DNA of 64,000 bases from assembly GCA_963662155.1 (NCBI GenBank), contig OY759267.1, forward strand, positions 17,410,561-17,474,560, read 5' to 3'. Made by a program: the position numbers and the translations under genes. Shown here in pieces: positions 1-12,024 of the stretch. The stretch is from Lamellibrachia columna (taxonomy: Eukaryota; Annelida; Polychaeta; Sabellida; Siboglinidae). Each line of letters begins with the position of its first letter. Positions within the stretch are counted from its first letter, which is position 1. Below the pieces are notes generated by a model. It ran no database searches and had not been told where the DNA came from. It saw only the letters and a list, made by a program, of their open reading frames with translations.

Positions 1-859
1 ATTATCAACGCTTGCTGGTTTTCCGCGCATGCTCAAAAGGAGTTTGCCGTGCAAACTGGGGTATATTGATTGGATCTCGCGAGACTTTGGCGCGGCTGCA
101 TGATTGCGCACAGCTGAAATATGCGGGCCACACGTCATACGACAAAATAAAAGCCTTGTTTAAAACGCTCAAAACTACACGGAAATGGTCCTACGCCCGC
201 AAGACTTACGGGCAAATCAACGTTTGGGAGACATAGTGGTTGCGTAACCCCCCTTGGGAGTTCATAGGCGTAGTGTATAGGCTTGCGTCTGATTACGTAA
301 GACGGTAATACTAACAGCGGTCCCGTCAATATCAATCAGTTGGCCAGAGCTATTATTAGTACTCCAGGGCGGAGCATCTGGCTTTAGCATTTCAAGCCCT
401 ACGAACGGCCCAACCCGGCTGCGTGAGACCGTTGCTAGGGTTATCACCGTCGACCCAGAACCGGTGCCAATTTGTCGGGTTTAATGGGGTCGTTGTTGCC
501 ACCGATTACATTGGGCCCGCTGCGTCGGAACCATTTTTCGTCAACTATATGTAAAGTCAATCGACCGATTGCCTTGTCCCAAGGTTGGTGTCGGTTTTTT
601 TATAGGTATTCATGACCTTGACTGCGGTAGACCTCTTTTATGCGTTGCGTGGGCCTCTGTGGCGTGGGTTTGTGACTGACGAGTGAATCTGCATGTCATA
701 TAGAGGATATCGTTATAGAGAGACGTCCGTTATTAACACGGGTTGTATGACAGCATGTAGTCGGAACTTCAAAAAGCTGCCCGTTATAAACAGGTGCCCG
801 TTACGGCTAACTTACTGTGCTTTCCATTCAAATGACCTCTTCTTCAGAGACACGTTTAG
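1..859. other. Unassigned left edge
   Basis: An open frame runs in from the window edge to a stop at 234-236 on the plus strand. It has no ATG in its first half and no motif I recognise. The rest has only short frames. It may be old transposon DNA. The LINE copy that follows starts at about 860, where its similarity to the second LINE copy at about 10555 begins. Confidence 0.4.
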
Positions 860-1640
860 GTATGCCTACATACAGGACATAGGAACTTGAATGTAAACTA
901 TAAAATGGGAGATACTGTTCTGGGTACTACTGTAAAAGAAAAGGACTTAGGAGTTACAATAAGCGCTGATATGAAAGTTTCAGAGCAGTGTGGTATTGCA
1001 GCTTCAAAGGGTAATCAAATTCTTGGATTGATTAGAAAAAACATAACATACAAGGGAAAAAAGTTAATTATACCTCTTTATAAAGCAATAGTTAGACCTC
1101 ATTTAGAATACTGTATACAAGCATGGAGACCATATCGTAAGAAGGATATAGATACGCTTGAACGCATACAAAGGAGAGCAACTAAAATGATTCCAGAACT
1201 GAGAGACCTTAGTTATGAAGAACGCCTGAAAGAATGTGGTTTAACAACTCTAGAGACAAGGAGGTTAAGAGGAGATCAGATTGAAGTTTTTAAGATATTG
1301 AATGGGTATGAAAATATTGATAGAAATATGTTTTTCTCACTCAAGAAGGATAGCAGAACTAGAGGACATGAGGTAAAATTAGTAAAGGATCAATGTAGAT
1401 TGGACATCAGGAAGCACTCGTTCTCACAGAGGACAATAAATGAATGGAACAAATTGTCTACAGATTGTGTAACTGCTAGCAGCGTGAATATGTTTAAAAA
1501 CAAGGTTGACACATATCTCAGGAGGGCGGGCTATAAGTAGATGAACATTGTTGGACTCTCGATAAGCCAATGGCTTCCTTGTCCACTTGCCATCTGGGCC
1601 TTTGGCTTGGATGGCAAATCTTGTTAAATCTTTTATGTAA
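860..1640 (+). mobile_element. 5'-truncated CR1-like LINE, C-terminal end of ORF2
   Basis: The open frame 887-1540 encodes the region after the reverse-transcriptase palm of a non-LTR retrotransposon. It includes the phrases 'PHLEYCIQAW' and 'LERIQRRATKMIPEL' and the terminal 'FSQRTINEWNKL', which are typical of CR1/L2-type ORF2 ends. A 3' UTR of about 100 bp follows and ends in a TTGTTAAATC-type tail. The start at about 860 coincides with loss of similarity to the second copy (10555 onward), so this is an ordinary 5'-truncated insertion. The frame is intact but lacks the catalytic domain, so it cannot act alone. Clade placement is inferred from motifs. Confidence 0.8.
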
Positions 1641-1744
1641 ATGTGCATTGTAAATATAGCTACGGAAAGCCCAAATCCGCGCCTTGAATAAGCGCGGCGT
1701 CGACTTTCCGCCCCAAGCTCAAAAGTGGGGCGTACGATTTTGCT

Positions 1745-2290
1745 TAGGTGAGTAGCGATGCTAGAGAAACCACGACGCAGCTGACTGACACTGACAGTAA
1801 GAGAGTTGCAACATTTCTAGCGTTGGTGGGGTCGGAAACGTATCTGCTTTTGAAGAGTTTGTTGAGTCCACAATCGCCGTCAGCATTCACGTTTGATGAA
1901 ATTGACAGTTGACAGCGCCTGTGCCAGCGGCAGAAAGATACAAGTTTCATCAACGTAATCAAAAGGAAGGTGAGGATGTCACCAAATTTGCAGCGGAATT
2001 AAGGCGTTTGGCGTCCACTTGTTGGTGTGTGGCATTAAAAACTGCAATACCCAACGAACATTGCTAAGTGAAGAACCTTCATTCGTACAAGCAATGCAGA
2101 TAGCTCTAGCTGACGAGGCGACCGACGCTGAGGCTCAGCAGCTACAAGTATGTGGCAGCTCGGGCAACACAACAGTTAGTGTGGTAGCGGATAAGAGGAA
2201 GGGTCGTGCAAGCAAGTTTACTTCACATAAACGCACAGAACACCCAAAAATGCAGAGAAGCCGGAAGTGCTATCGATGCAATGGGAACTG
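1745..2290 (+). pseudogene. gypsy gag, matrix/capsid remnant
   Basis: Plus-strand translation in shifting frames gives Gag-like phrases: 'FLALVGSETYLLLKSLL' near 1815, 'EDVTKFAAELRRLAS' near 1970, and 'VCGIKNCNTQRTLLSEE' from about 2022. The last is the start of a frame that runs to 2510. In related gypsy Gag proteins the second and third phrases are separated by more residues, so there has probably been a short internal deletion at about 2015. The zinc-knuckle array follows directly. Confidence 0.75.
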
Positions 2291-5220
2291 CAACTTTAAA
2301 GACGCTACCTGCCGCTACAGGACACATTATGGCAGCCTGCAGAAAGAAAGCTTCAACTTTAAAGACGCTGCCTGCCGCTATTGCAAGAAAACAGGACACA
2401 TTATGGCAGCCTGCAGAAAGAAAGCTTCAACTTTAAAGACGCTGCCTCCCGCTATTGCAAGAAAACAGGACACATTATGGCAGCCTGCAGAAAGAAAGCT
2501 TCAACTTTAAAGACGCTGCCTGCCGCTATTGCAAGAAAACAGGACACATTATGGCAGCCTGCAGAAAGAAAGCTTCAACTGCAACTTTAAAGACGCTGCC
2601 TGCCGCTATTGTAAGAAAACAGGACACATTATGGCAGCCTGCAGAAAGAAAGCTTCAACTGCAACTTTAAAGACGCTACCTGCCACTATTGTAAGAAAAC
2701 AGGACACATTATGGCAGCCTGCAGAAAGAAAGCTTCAACTGCAACTTTAAAGACGCTACCTGCCACTATTGCAAGAAAACAGGACACATTATGGCAGCCT
2801 GCAGAAAGAAAGCTTCAACTGCAACTTTAAAGACGCTGCCTGCCACTATTGCAAGAAAACAGGACACATTATGGCAGCCTGCAGAAAGAAAGCTTCAACT
2901 GCAACTTTAAAGACGCTGCCTGCCACTATTGTAAGAAAACAGGACACATTATGGCAGCCTGCAGAAAGAAAGCTTCAACTGCAACTTTAAAGACGCTGCC
3001 TGCCACTATTGTAAGAAAACAGGACACATTATGGCAGCCTGCAGAAAGAAAGCTTCAACTGCAACTTTAAAGACGCTGCCTGCCACTATTGTAAGAAAAC
3101 AGGACACATTATGGCAGCCTGCAGAAAGAAAGCTTCAACTGCAACTTTAAAGACGCTGCCTGCCACTATTGTAAGAAAACAGGACACATTATGGCAGCCT
3201 GCAGAAAGAAAGCTTCAACTGCAACTTTAAAGACGCTGCCTGCCACTATTGTAAGAAAACAGGACACATTATGGCAGCCTGCAGAAAGAAAGCTTCAACT
3301 GCAACTTTAAAGACGCTGCCTGCCGCTATTGTAAGAAAACAGGACACATTATGGCAGCCTGCAGAAAGAAAGCTTCAACTGCAACTTTAAAGACGCTGCC
3401 TGCCGCTATTGTAAGAAAACAGGACACATTATGGCAGCCTGCAGAAAGAAAGCTTCAACTGCAACTTTAAAGACGCTGCCTGCCGCTATTGTAAGAAAAC
3501 AGGACACATTATGGCAGCCTGCAGAAAGAAAGCTTCAACTGCAACTTTAAAGACGCTGCCTGCCGCTATTGTAAGAAAACAGGACACATTATGGCAGCCT
3601 GCAGAAAGAAAGCTTCAACTGCAACTTTAAAGACGCTGCCTGCCGCTATTGTAAGAAAACAGGACACATTATGGCAGCCTGCAGAAAGAAAGCTTCAACT
3701 GCAACTTTAAAGACGCTGCCTGCCGCTATTGTAAGAAAACAGGACACATTATGGCAGCCTGCAGAAAGAAAGCTTCAACTGCAACTTTAAAGACGCTGCC
3801 TGCCGCTATTGTAAGAAAACAGGACACATTATGGCAGCCTGCAGAAAGAAAGCTTCAACTGCAACTTTAAAGACGCTGCCTGCCGCTATTGTAAGAAAAC
3901 AGGACACATTATGGCAGCCTGCAGAAAGAAAGCTTCAACTGCAACTTTAAAGACGCTGCCTGCCGCTATTGTAAGAAAACAGGACACATTATGGCAACCT
4001 GCAGAAAGAAAGCTTCAACTGCAACTTTAAAGACGCTGCCTGCCGCTATTGTAAGAAAACAGGACACATTATGGCAGCCTGCAGAAAGAAAGCTTCAACT
4101 GCAACTTTAAAGACGCTGCCTGCCGCTATTGTAAGAAAACAGGACACATTATGGCAGCCTGCAGAAAGAAAGCTTCAACTGCAACTTTAAAGACGCTGCC
4201 TGCCACTATTGTAAGAAAACAGGACACATTATGGCAGCCTGCAGAAAGAAAGCTTCAACTGCAACTTTAAAGACGCTGCCTGCCGCTATTGTAAGAAAAC
4301 AGGACACATTATGGCAGCCTGCAGAAAGAAAGCTTCAACTGCAACTTTAAAGACGCTGCCTGCCGCTATTGTAAGAAAACAGGACACATTATGGCAGCCT
4401 GCAGAAAGAAAGCTTCAACTGCAACTTTAAAGACGCTGCCTGCCGCTATTGTAAGAAAACAGGACACATTATGGCAGCCTGCTGAAAGAAAGCTTCAACT
4501 GCAACTTTAAAGACGCTGCCTGCCACTATTGTAAGAAAACAGGACACATTATGGCAGCCTGCAGAAAGAAAGCTTCAACTGCAACTTTAAAGACGCTGCC
4601 TGCCACTATTGTAAGAAAACAGGACACATTATGGCAGCCTGCAGAAAGAAAGCTTCAACTGCAACTTTAAAGACGCTGCCTGCCACTATTGTAAGAAAAC
4701 AGGACACATTATGGCAGCCTGCAGAAAGAAAGCTTCAACTGCAACTTTAAAGACGCTGCCTGCCACTATTGTAAGAAAACAGGACACATTATGGCAGCCT
4801 GCAGAAAGAAAGCTTCAACTGCAACTTTAAAGACGCTGCCTGCCACTATTGTAAGAAAACAGGACACATTATGGCAGCCTGCAGAAAGAAAGCTTCAACT
4901 GCAACTTTAAAGACGCTGCCTGCCGCTATTGTAAGAAAACAGGACACATTATGGCAGCCTGCAGAAAGAAAGCTTCAACTGCAACTTTAAAGACGCTGCC
5001 TGCCACTATTGTAAGAAAACAGGACACATTATGGCAGCCTGCAGAAAGAAAGCTTCAACTGCAACTTTAAAGACGCTACCTGCCACTATTGTAAGAAAAC
5101 AGGACACATTATGGCAGCCTGCAGAAAGAAAGCTTCAACTGCAACTTTAAAGACGCTACCTGCCACTATTGTAAGAAAACAGGACACATTATGGCAGCCT
5201 GCAGAAAGAAAGCTTCAACT
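2284..5220 (+). repeat. Zinc-knuckle minisatellite: 37 tandem copies of a Gag CCHC segment
   Basis: The unit encodes a retroviral-type zinc knuckle, CRYCKKTGHIMAAC (C-x2-C-x4-H-x4-C). Copies anchored on the same 7-mer start at 2324, 2398, 2472 and 2546 (74-bp steps), then every 80 bp to 5186, giving 37 anchors. The 80-bp form has six extra bases in the linker. Both 74 and 80 are 2 modulo 3, so each unit is in a new frame and every third frame meets a TAA in the linker. The array cannot be read as one long poly-knuckle protein. Copies differ mainly by single changes such as gccgct/gccact, consistent with recent amplification. Length should be treated cautiously because assemblers often mis-size such arrays. 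Confidence 0.95.
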
Positions 5221-5640
5221 TGCAATGAAACTCGTGTTGTGGAAGAAGCTACTGTCGAGAAAGAGGAGTACTCGATCTGCAGTCTGTATAAGAAAGAGTC
5301 ATCTTACAAACAGCCAATCACGGTCAGAGTTAAAATGAACGGAAAAGATCTTGCTATGGTGGTTGATACTTGGATCGGAGTCTCCATCTTTAATGAGAGA
5401 AGTATGTGCGCATTGTGGCCTGATAATCCTCCAGCCCTACAACCAGCTGACCACATGAAATTGACTAGTTACACCGGACAAACTATATCCGTGCTGGGTC
5501 AATTAAAAGTGGTAACAGAATACAAGGGATAGTTGGCCCAGGTGCCAATAGTGGTGGTGTCAGGAGAAAGACAGAATCTTCTTGGCAGAAATCTGTTAAC
5601 CGAGTTGAAGTTGGATTGGGGTGAGATAATGGACGTCAGG
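5221..5640 (+). pseudogene. gypsy aspartic protease remnant
   Basis: The frame leaving the last zinc-knuckle unit (5191-5532) encodes a retropepsin-like segment. The expected catalytic D-T-G reads D-T-W (codons 5365-5373), which should abolish activity. The flap and C-terminal part continue after an in-frame TAG at 5530-5532 into 5533-5856, including 'NLLGRNLLTELKLDW', which resembles the usual gypsy protease end. It joins reverse transcriptase without a gap, as expected for a pol polyprotein. Confidence 0.8.
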
Positions 5641-6235
5641 AATCTACATCCAGATCATTCTCAACTTATGGCCGAAGTTCCAGACGTATTCAGTGAAGGT
5701 CTCGGAGAACTGAAGGGCATGAAAGTTGAGATTCAAGTGAAAGACGTTGCCACCCCTCGTTTTCATAAGCCTAGACCAGTTCCTTATGCGTTGAAAGAGA
5801 AAGTCGAAAAAGAGTTAACACGACGGCAAGAAACTGGTATCATCGAACAGGTCTAATGTTCAGAGTGAGCAAGCAGCACATATTGTTCTTGTCTGCAAGT
5901 CAGATGGATAGATCAGGATATGTGACAACAAAGTGACGATCAACCAACGCGTGGTTGAGGATAGATATCCGTTACCAAGGGTCAATGACCTGTATACAGA
6001 TCTAACCTAACGAAAATTCACGCGAATACGTCACTATCAACACGCACGAGGGACTGTTTCGCTACACCAGATTACCATACGGTTTTGTAGTAGCGCCATC
6101 TATCTTCCAAAGAACGCTGTCATGTGTGCTTGCTGGAATATCACGGGTGTGCATTTTCCTGGACTGCATTCCTGTAAATGGGAAGGACTCGAGATGAACA
6201 CGTAGCGAACCCCGGCTGGCGTTGGCGTTGCCGTC
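5641..6235 (+). pseudogene. gypsy reverse transcriptase remnant
   Basis: The start of the reverse transcriptase is in frame with the protease remnant and includes 'KPRPVPYALKEKVEKEL'. A TAA at 5854-5856 ends this frame. The domain continues in other frames with 'RYPLPRVNDLYTDL' (about 5965-6005) and 'FRYTRLPYGFVVAPSIFQRT' (about 6060-6117). The catalytic box that normally reads [YF]xDD reads FLDC at 6156-6167. Stops, frame changes and loss of the second aspartate make this a dead copy. Confidence 0.8.
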
Positions 6236-6450
6236 ACTACTGTGCATTTTGATCAGGGCAAGCCACTCCTACTCGCATGCGATGCATCACCTTATGGCGT
6301 CGGAGCGATGTTGTCACACCAAATGCCAGACGGATCGGAGCGACCGATTGCATTCGCATAGAGGAGTTTGTCGCCAGCTGAGCGGAATTACTCCTTTAGT
6401 GGCGAGGCACATGCGAATTGCGATGCTTTATCACGTCTGCCTTTGCTAAC
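6236..6450 (+). pseudogene. gypsy RNase H remnant
   Basis: A segment with 'LLLACDASPYGVGAMLS' (about 6265-6315) matches the first part of the RNase H domain of gypsy pol, with the catalytic D in ACDAS at 6272-6289. An in-frame TAG at 6359-6361 follows. The sequence then jumps to 'CDALSRLPL', which in gypsy elements lies at the end of the RNase H/connection region, so the middle is deleted. Confidence 0.75.
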
Positions 6451-6629
6451 TCAACAAACGAAGACACCTGGACCGGACAAATACGTCCAACTAATTGGAT
6501 GATTAACCTGTGACATCTGGATACGCCCGGAACTGGACACGACGTAATCCAATACTTTTGTGAGTTGAACGATACGTGCTAACAGGCTGGCCGCTAAGGA
6601 TCCACTAAAGCATCCATTCAACAACAGAG

Positions 6630-7240
6630 TGCGCCAAGAGTTGAGCATCCACGAAAGGTTGTGTGAAGCGTGGTGCCAGAGTGGTCATACCTCCACCAGG
6701 TGAAGCTACAATGTTGCAGCTTCTTCACAGTAGCGACAGCGGTGTGGTGAAGATGAAAGCATTGGCACGCTCTCACATCTGGTGGCCCGGTATTGACCAA
6801 CATATTGAACACATCGCCCAACAATGCGGGCAGTGCGAAGAAAATGCGCCAAATCTGACTAGAGCACCACTTTGAGCTTGGTTATTTCCACAGAAGACAC
6901 GGTCACGGGTTCATCTGAACTATGCGAGTCCAATTGAGAACAAGATGATCCTGGTAGCAGTCGATGCTTACTCGAGACTGTTACGGATAATGGCACACGC
7001 TTCACGACAAGAGACGTACCTGGTGGAGTTAGGCGCCACAACACACATATATCTCCTGCAGTGTCATCTACAGATAGGACACCTACTTCTGTTAGCAGAT
7101 CGGAGAGACTCGGGAAAGCTACGGACAGATTAACTCTGTAGTCAGAGTAGCACTCTGACTGCCCTGTGGGGCATAATTATCCCCGGTACCACAATGAAGG
7201 ACAGGACAGTCTACCCTGGGCCTTAGTTTTATTCCTTTAG
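6630..7240 (+). pseudogene. gypsy integrase remnant
   Basis: The frame 6663-6875 encodes the N-terminal zinc-binding domain, with 'HIWWPGIDQHIEH' and the CGQC cysteine pair. After a stop, 6900-7130 has core-domain fragments: 'ILVAVDAYSRL' near 6950, which carries the first catalytic aspartate, and T-D-N-G-T at about 6983-6997, which carries the second. Only a few residues separate them, so most of the core is deleted. No intact third catalytic residue is visible. The end near 7240 is approximate. Confidence 0.75.
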
Positions 7241-7806
7241 TTAGAAGTCCTATCCTGGTGTGACCAAGGACTTTATAAAAATAAAAACTGGTGAGGAGAA
7301 GATTGTAGCATATGCAGATATTAATGCTTGGAATGAAATAAGCAGTTATACATTCCTGGCTAGTTGAGGGACAACGGTCTGTCTGAAAATACTGAAAATA
7401 AACATCTCACTTGTTTGTACATCGTCTTCTAAATACCAAAATGAGTATATAACAGTCTCCAAGCTTGTTTGGCACTTGGTAGCAAGCGAACATCCAATCC
7501 ATCGAGAACAGCAAATACTAGTTGGTGAAAGTAATTCTTCTAAACAGCCGACGTAGACGTACGATGCCCGCACCTAATTAAGCCTAAGGTGTGTGTGAAT
7601 TAAATGAGAGGCGCCAAAGTGACGCCTGTAGCGAGTCGTCAAACGTGACCTCGTACTCGCGGCTACGGCCGTAAAGACGGGGAATCGATCACTCATGTGA
7701 CCTCCTTCATGAGTGATACGCCAGTGTATCTTCAAGGGGCGTAACAATGCATCGAACTATCGATGCATCGCGATAGTCGATGTGGCGATGCGATACTATC
7801 GATAGC
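7241..7806. other. Unassigned spacer with a palindrome-rich stretch
   Basis: No gene recognised. The last 60 bp (about 7746-7806) is made of overlapping copies of ATCGAT/GCATCG words in both orientations and can fold on itself. It lies immediately before the duplicated element at 7807 and may be the remains of a transposon end. Confidence 0.35.
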
Positions 7807-7837
7807 AAATCTTATATTCAGACCCAAACATTCGCAT

Positions 7838-8420
<583 letters not shown>

Positions 8421-8632
8421 GAATATTGATTTTGCTATTCACCACATGCAATTACGTTCCCATCAGCATGCAATGTAAATCTTATATTCAGACCCAAACA
8501 TTCGCATATCGCAGATAACGGTGAAATGATATAAAAAAACTGTGGTTAATTAAAACACATTTGAACAGTCAATACGTTATAATATATATAATATATATTA
8601 TAACATATATATAGTGTATTTAACATTATTAT

Positions 8633-8698
<66 letters not shown>

Positions 8699-8744
8699 TA
8701 TTTAACATTATTTCTTTAAACACGATACAGAACTCGACGACAAC

Positions 8745-8840
8745 GATGACTCGGTCGATGACTCTGTCGATGACTCTGTCGATGACTCTGTCGATGACTA
8801 TGTCGATGACTCTGTCGATGACTCTGTCGATGACTCGGTG
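8745..8840 (+). repeat. 12-bp minisatellite, second copy (7 units plus variant)
   Basis: Same unit as at 8150, with two units changed (cggtc and tatgtc). It lies in the duplicated block, so the pair shows contraction or expansion by about one unit since duplication. Confidence 0.9.
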
Positions 8841-8885
8841 GGGTTATGCCTATGACAGACGAGTGATAACGATCTCTACACTCTT

Positions 8886-9799
8886 GTTTACATAGGCCAC
8901 GACGAATCAACGCCACATTGCGCAACCCCAAAAAGATAATCCGGAAAGATAATCCAACGTTCTGTGAAATCCAGTGCGCATCATACTCAAATAACGATTA
9001 TCGAAATGTTATCAAGAACGCTTGTGATAACCTCGCTGCACCAGTTCCGAACACCCCTTGCGGTCACCGACTCTGCGTGTTTGATTGTTTGTTTATGTTC
9101 ATGGTTGCCCTAGGCCGATCCTTGTTAGTTGACAGCGGGCATGATAAATCAACATAGGGCAAAATAGGGAGTAATCGGTGGCCCTATAAGACGCCCTTTA
9201 TCGAAGTGCAGGGTCCACACCGTAGGGGTAACACCACGGTTGATTTTTCCCATAGGATTAGGTGGGAAATCGGCATAGAGAATTTGAGATGCTGGACAAG
9301 TTTCATCTAAATCAATACCTCAGTGTCGCAAACGATCTTATCCTCAAAATTGGCAATTTTCGCCAAATATGAATACGCCTATAGCAGTGTTTCGGCGATG
9401 TCACCACCAAAATACCTAGTCATCTTCGAAACCGCTTCTTACTGCAACATTGCACTGCCAAAGGTCCGACGTGTCAAACGTTCCAACCTAAATTGCGTAT
9501 CTGTAGGCACTACATTCGTAACAGATCCTACACCACGGAGAAAACAACATCCGCCGAGGACGACTGTGTGACGTCAGACAACTGTGGATCTGGTTCTAAG
9601 CAAACCCACACACACATTACGCGGAACTGATGAGTCTGAGATGTGTTATATTTTTGCGGTTTTGCATTGAACCTGACAATGTCCAGTAACATGACTAGCA
9701 TAATTACTAACACGACTCACCATATCTACTAACACGACTCGACATAACTACTAACACGACTAAAAATTCCAGGTATTACCACCACGTGAGCGATTTTGT
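8886..9799. other. Unassigned spacer
   Basis: No recognised gene. An open stretch at 8918-9157 has no domain I know. A short repeat of ctaacacgact with variable spacing lies at about 9695-9765, just before the LINE. Confidence 0.4.
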
Positions 9800-11408
9800 A
9801 CTGGCCGAGCGACTTCACTGGCAACCTTCAAACGTTTCTTTCACTTGCAAGAGTGTTCAACTTGTCATTAAAAGAGGGAGTTGTTCCTTTTGAATGGAAA
9901 GAAACAAACATCATATACCATTATTTAAAAAGGGTTCGAGAAATACGTCCGAGTTTAACAGACCGATGAGTTTAGCGTCAGTGATTTGTAAATTATTAGA
10001 CAGGTTAATTAAAGACCACATGGTGGACTTCCTCGTTAGGCATAAATTACTAAAATCATCTCAACATGGATTCCTAAAAGCGAGGTCTTGCTTAACAAAT
10101 ATGTTATGTTTTTTGGAAGAAATCACTAAGTGGATTGACGAGAGATCGACAGTAGATATTATCTACTTAGATTTTTAGAAAGCTTTTGACAAAGTGCCAC
10201 ATCAAAGATTATTACATAAATTAAAAGCCCATGGTATCGGGGATGGCTTAATTGACTGGATAGAACAATGGCTGACTGACAGAAAACTGCGTGTTGTAGT
10301 AGAAGGAGAAGTTTCAAAATGGAAATTGGTTTTGAGTGGGGTACCACAAGGATCAGTATTAAGACCTTTATTATTCTTAATATATATCAATGACTTGGAT
10401 GACAATATAACAAGTAACGTACTCATATTTGCAGATGACACAAAAGTGTTTAGAAAGGTTAACACTGATGGTGATAAACAACATTTACAGAACGATATAG
10501 ACATATTAGTGAAATGGTCTGAGAAATGGCAGATGTTGTTAAATTTTGGGACATGTAAATGCCTACATACAGGACATGGGAACATGGATGTAAACTATAA
10601 AATGGTAGATACCGTTCTGGGTACTACTGTAAAAGAAAAGGACTTAGGAGTTACAATAAGTGCTGATATGAAAGAATGTGGTTTAACAACTCTAGAGACA
10701 AGGAGGTTAAGAGGAGATCAAATTGAAGTTTTAAAGATATTGAATGGGTATGAAAATATTGATAGAAATATGTTTTTCTCTCTCAAGAAAGATAGCAGAA
10801 CTAGAGGACATGGGGTAAAGTTAGGAAAGGGTCAGTGTAGATTGGATATCAGGAAGTACTCGTTCTCACAGAGGACAGTAAATGAATGGAACAAATTATC
10901 TACGGATTGTATAACTGTTAGCAGCGTGAATATGTTTAAAAACAAGTTCTTCTTCTTCCTTAGGAGCGTCGTAATTCCTGCGGCGTCTGTGTCCGTTGGT
11001 AGTTCCGGTCAGGGCCAATTAAAATACATTGCACCGCTGTTGGGGCAACAATGGGTGTTTTTAGGTTAAAAACTATATTAAAATCTATAAACACGATCTG
11101 AAGGTATTTATGGAATGATGAGGACTGGCTGCAGTTTGTGGAAACTGCGGCCTAGTCGACTCTGGAAGGACTCCAGTGAAGGGGCTGAGGAGATAGAGGT
11201 TGGGAGGTGGTTCCACTCAGACACTGTACGAGGGAAGAAAGAGTGAAAGAGGGCAGGGTGTTGGATTTGTTCCTGATGCAGGCGTTGGACACGTATCTCA
11301 GGAGGGCGTAGACGAAAACTGATGGACTCTAGATAAGCCAATGGCTTCCTTGTCCACTTGCCATCTGGGCCTTTGGTTTGGATGGCAAATCTTGTTAAAT
11401 CTTGTTAA
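9800..11408 (+). mobile_element. CR1-like LINE, reverse transcriptase region, broken copy
   Basis: This is the same family as 860-1640, shown by near-identical sequence from 10555 and the same 3' UTR with tail (11288-11408). Reverse-transcriptase motifs appear in order: a PLFKKGSR-like start near 9920, 'GFLKARSCLTNML' near 10070, 'IYLDF' then KAFDKVPH near 10160-10200, 'GVPQGS' near 10338 and F-A-D-D at about 10428. Inactivating changes are a frame change near 9915, a TAG at 10176-10178 replacing the usual residue before KAFD, a 255-bp in-frame deletion near 10674, and an antisense LINE insertion at 10947-11287. The copy is dead. Confidence 0.85.
10947..11287 (-). mobile_element. Second LINE fragment nested in antisense inside the first
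   Basis: The outer LINE breaks off after aacaag at 10946 and resumes with gacacgtatctcagg at 11288. The insert reads on the minus strand as a different LINE ORF2 C-terminus, including 'LFHSFFPRTVSEWNHLPTS', followed by a UTR ending in a GAA-repeat tail (seen as ttcttcttcttc at 10947). A 5'-truncated, antisense insertion with a simple-repeat 3' tail fits target-primed reverse transcription. No long target duplication is visible. Confidence 0.75.
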
Positions 11409-12024
11409 AATACTATGCGACGGCCGCAGGAAAGACCAATTCAACCTGTCAGGCGTTAGGCCGTACGTCGGGTTGACCAGTCAGATGAGACAATACGACA
11501 ATGGTATTGCGTAGTAAACAATGCTAACGCGAATTATAGACGATAAGTCACAAGTCGCATATGTCCCATGTCACTTATGTCACAACGTTTGGACGATATG
11601 TCTCAAAAGGAACGATTTGTACCAATCACAATAATTAAAATGACTATTTGGTTAACATTCGTCGGTATCGTCAAATACAAGTGCATTTAGTGTTCTAGTT
11701 ACGCCCGGACTGCCTGGGGCCGGACTCGTAGTCACAAAAAGTCACAAAAACAAATATAGGATACCAAACATTGGATGGATAGCATCAGGAATTGGACAGT
11801 ATCTATACTTGCGACATCGTTCACAAGTATTTTACTGGAATTTTTATGTGTGCGTTATACTCACGACAAGTGTATGTTTGTCTGTATGTTGTTACCTGTA
11901 TGCACGGCCGGGTTTTTGGGCTGATCCAAACGAAAATTTGCAAAAAACTTTACGAAACTTGTGTGACCTAGGGGGCACCGATGACAGACAAGGGGGGGGG
12001 AAATTCCCGGGGGTGGGTAAATAA
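11409..12024. other. Unassigned spacer
   Basis: No recognised coding region. There is a G-rich run (about 11988-12015) next to the hairpin element. Part of this edge (ccccacccccggga in inverse orientation) also flanks the second hairpin copy near 44535, so the repeat family may extend a little beyond the hairpin. Confidence 0.35.

Larger units (their letters stand above)
1745..7240 (+). mobile_element. Decayed Ty3/gypsy-type LTR retrotransposon, internal region
   Basis: Pieces of Gag, zinc knuckle, protease, reverse transcriptase, RNase H and integrase occur in the canonical Ty3/gypsy order on the plus strand. All are broken by stops, frame changes and internal deletions. I did not find a convincing pair of LTRs, so the ends are approximate. 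The internal region is about 5.5 kb, of which almost 3 kb is a tandem expansion of the zinc-knuckle segment. The element cannot encode working proteins. Confidence 0.85.

Noticed and set aside
2284..5220. Poly-zinc-finger protein encoded by the array
   Set aside because: The 80-bp period changes frame at each unit and a TAA appears in one of the three frames per unit, so no long protein is possible without editing or frameshifting.
2284..5220. CRISPR-like array
   Set aside because: The units are contiguous 74/80-bp copies with no unique spacers, and the context is a eukaryotic retrotransposon.
1745..7240. Active endogenous retrovirus-like element
   Set aside because: Protease D-T-G, reverse transcriptase second Asp, RNase H and integrase are all damaged or deleted, and I see no env or LTR pair.
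9630..9670. Hammerhead-ribozyme-like ctgatgag word
   Set aside because: The matching cgaaac strand and stem II pairing are not present nearby.
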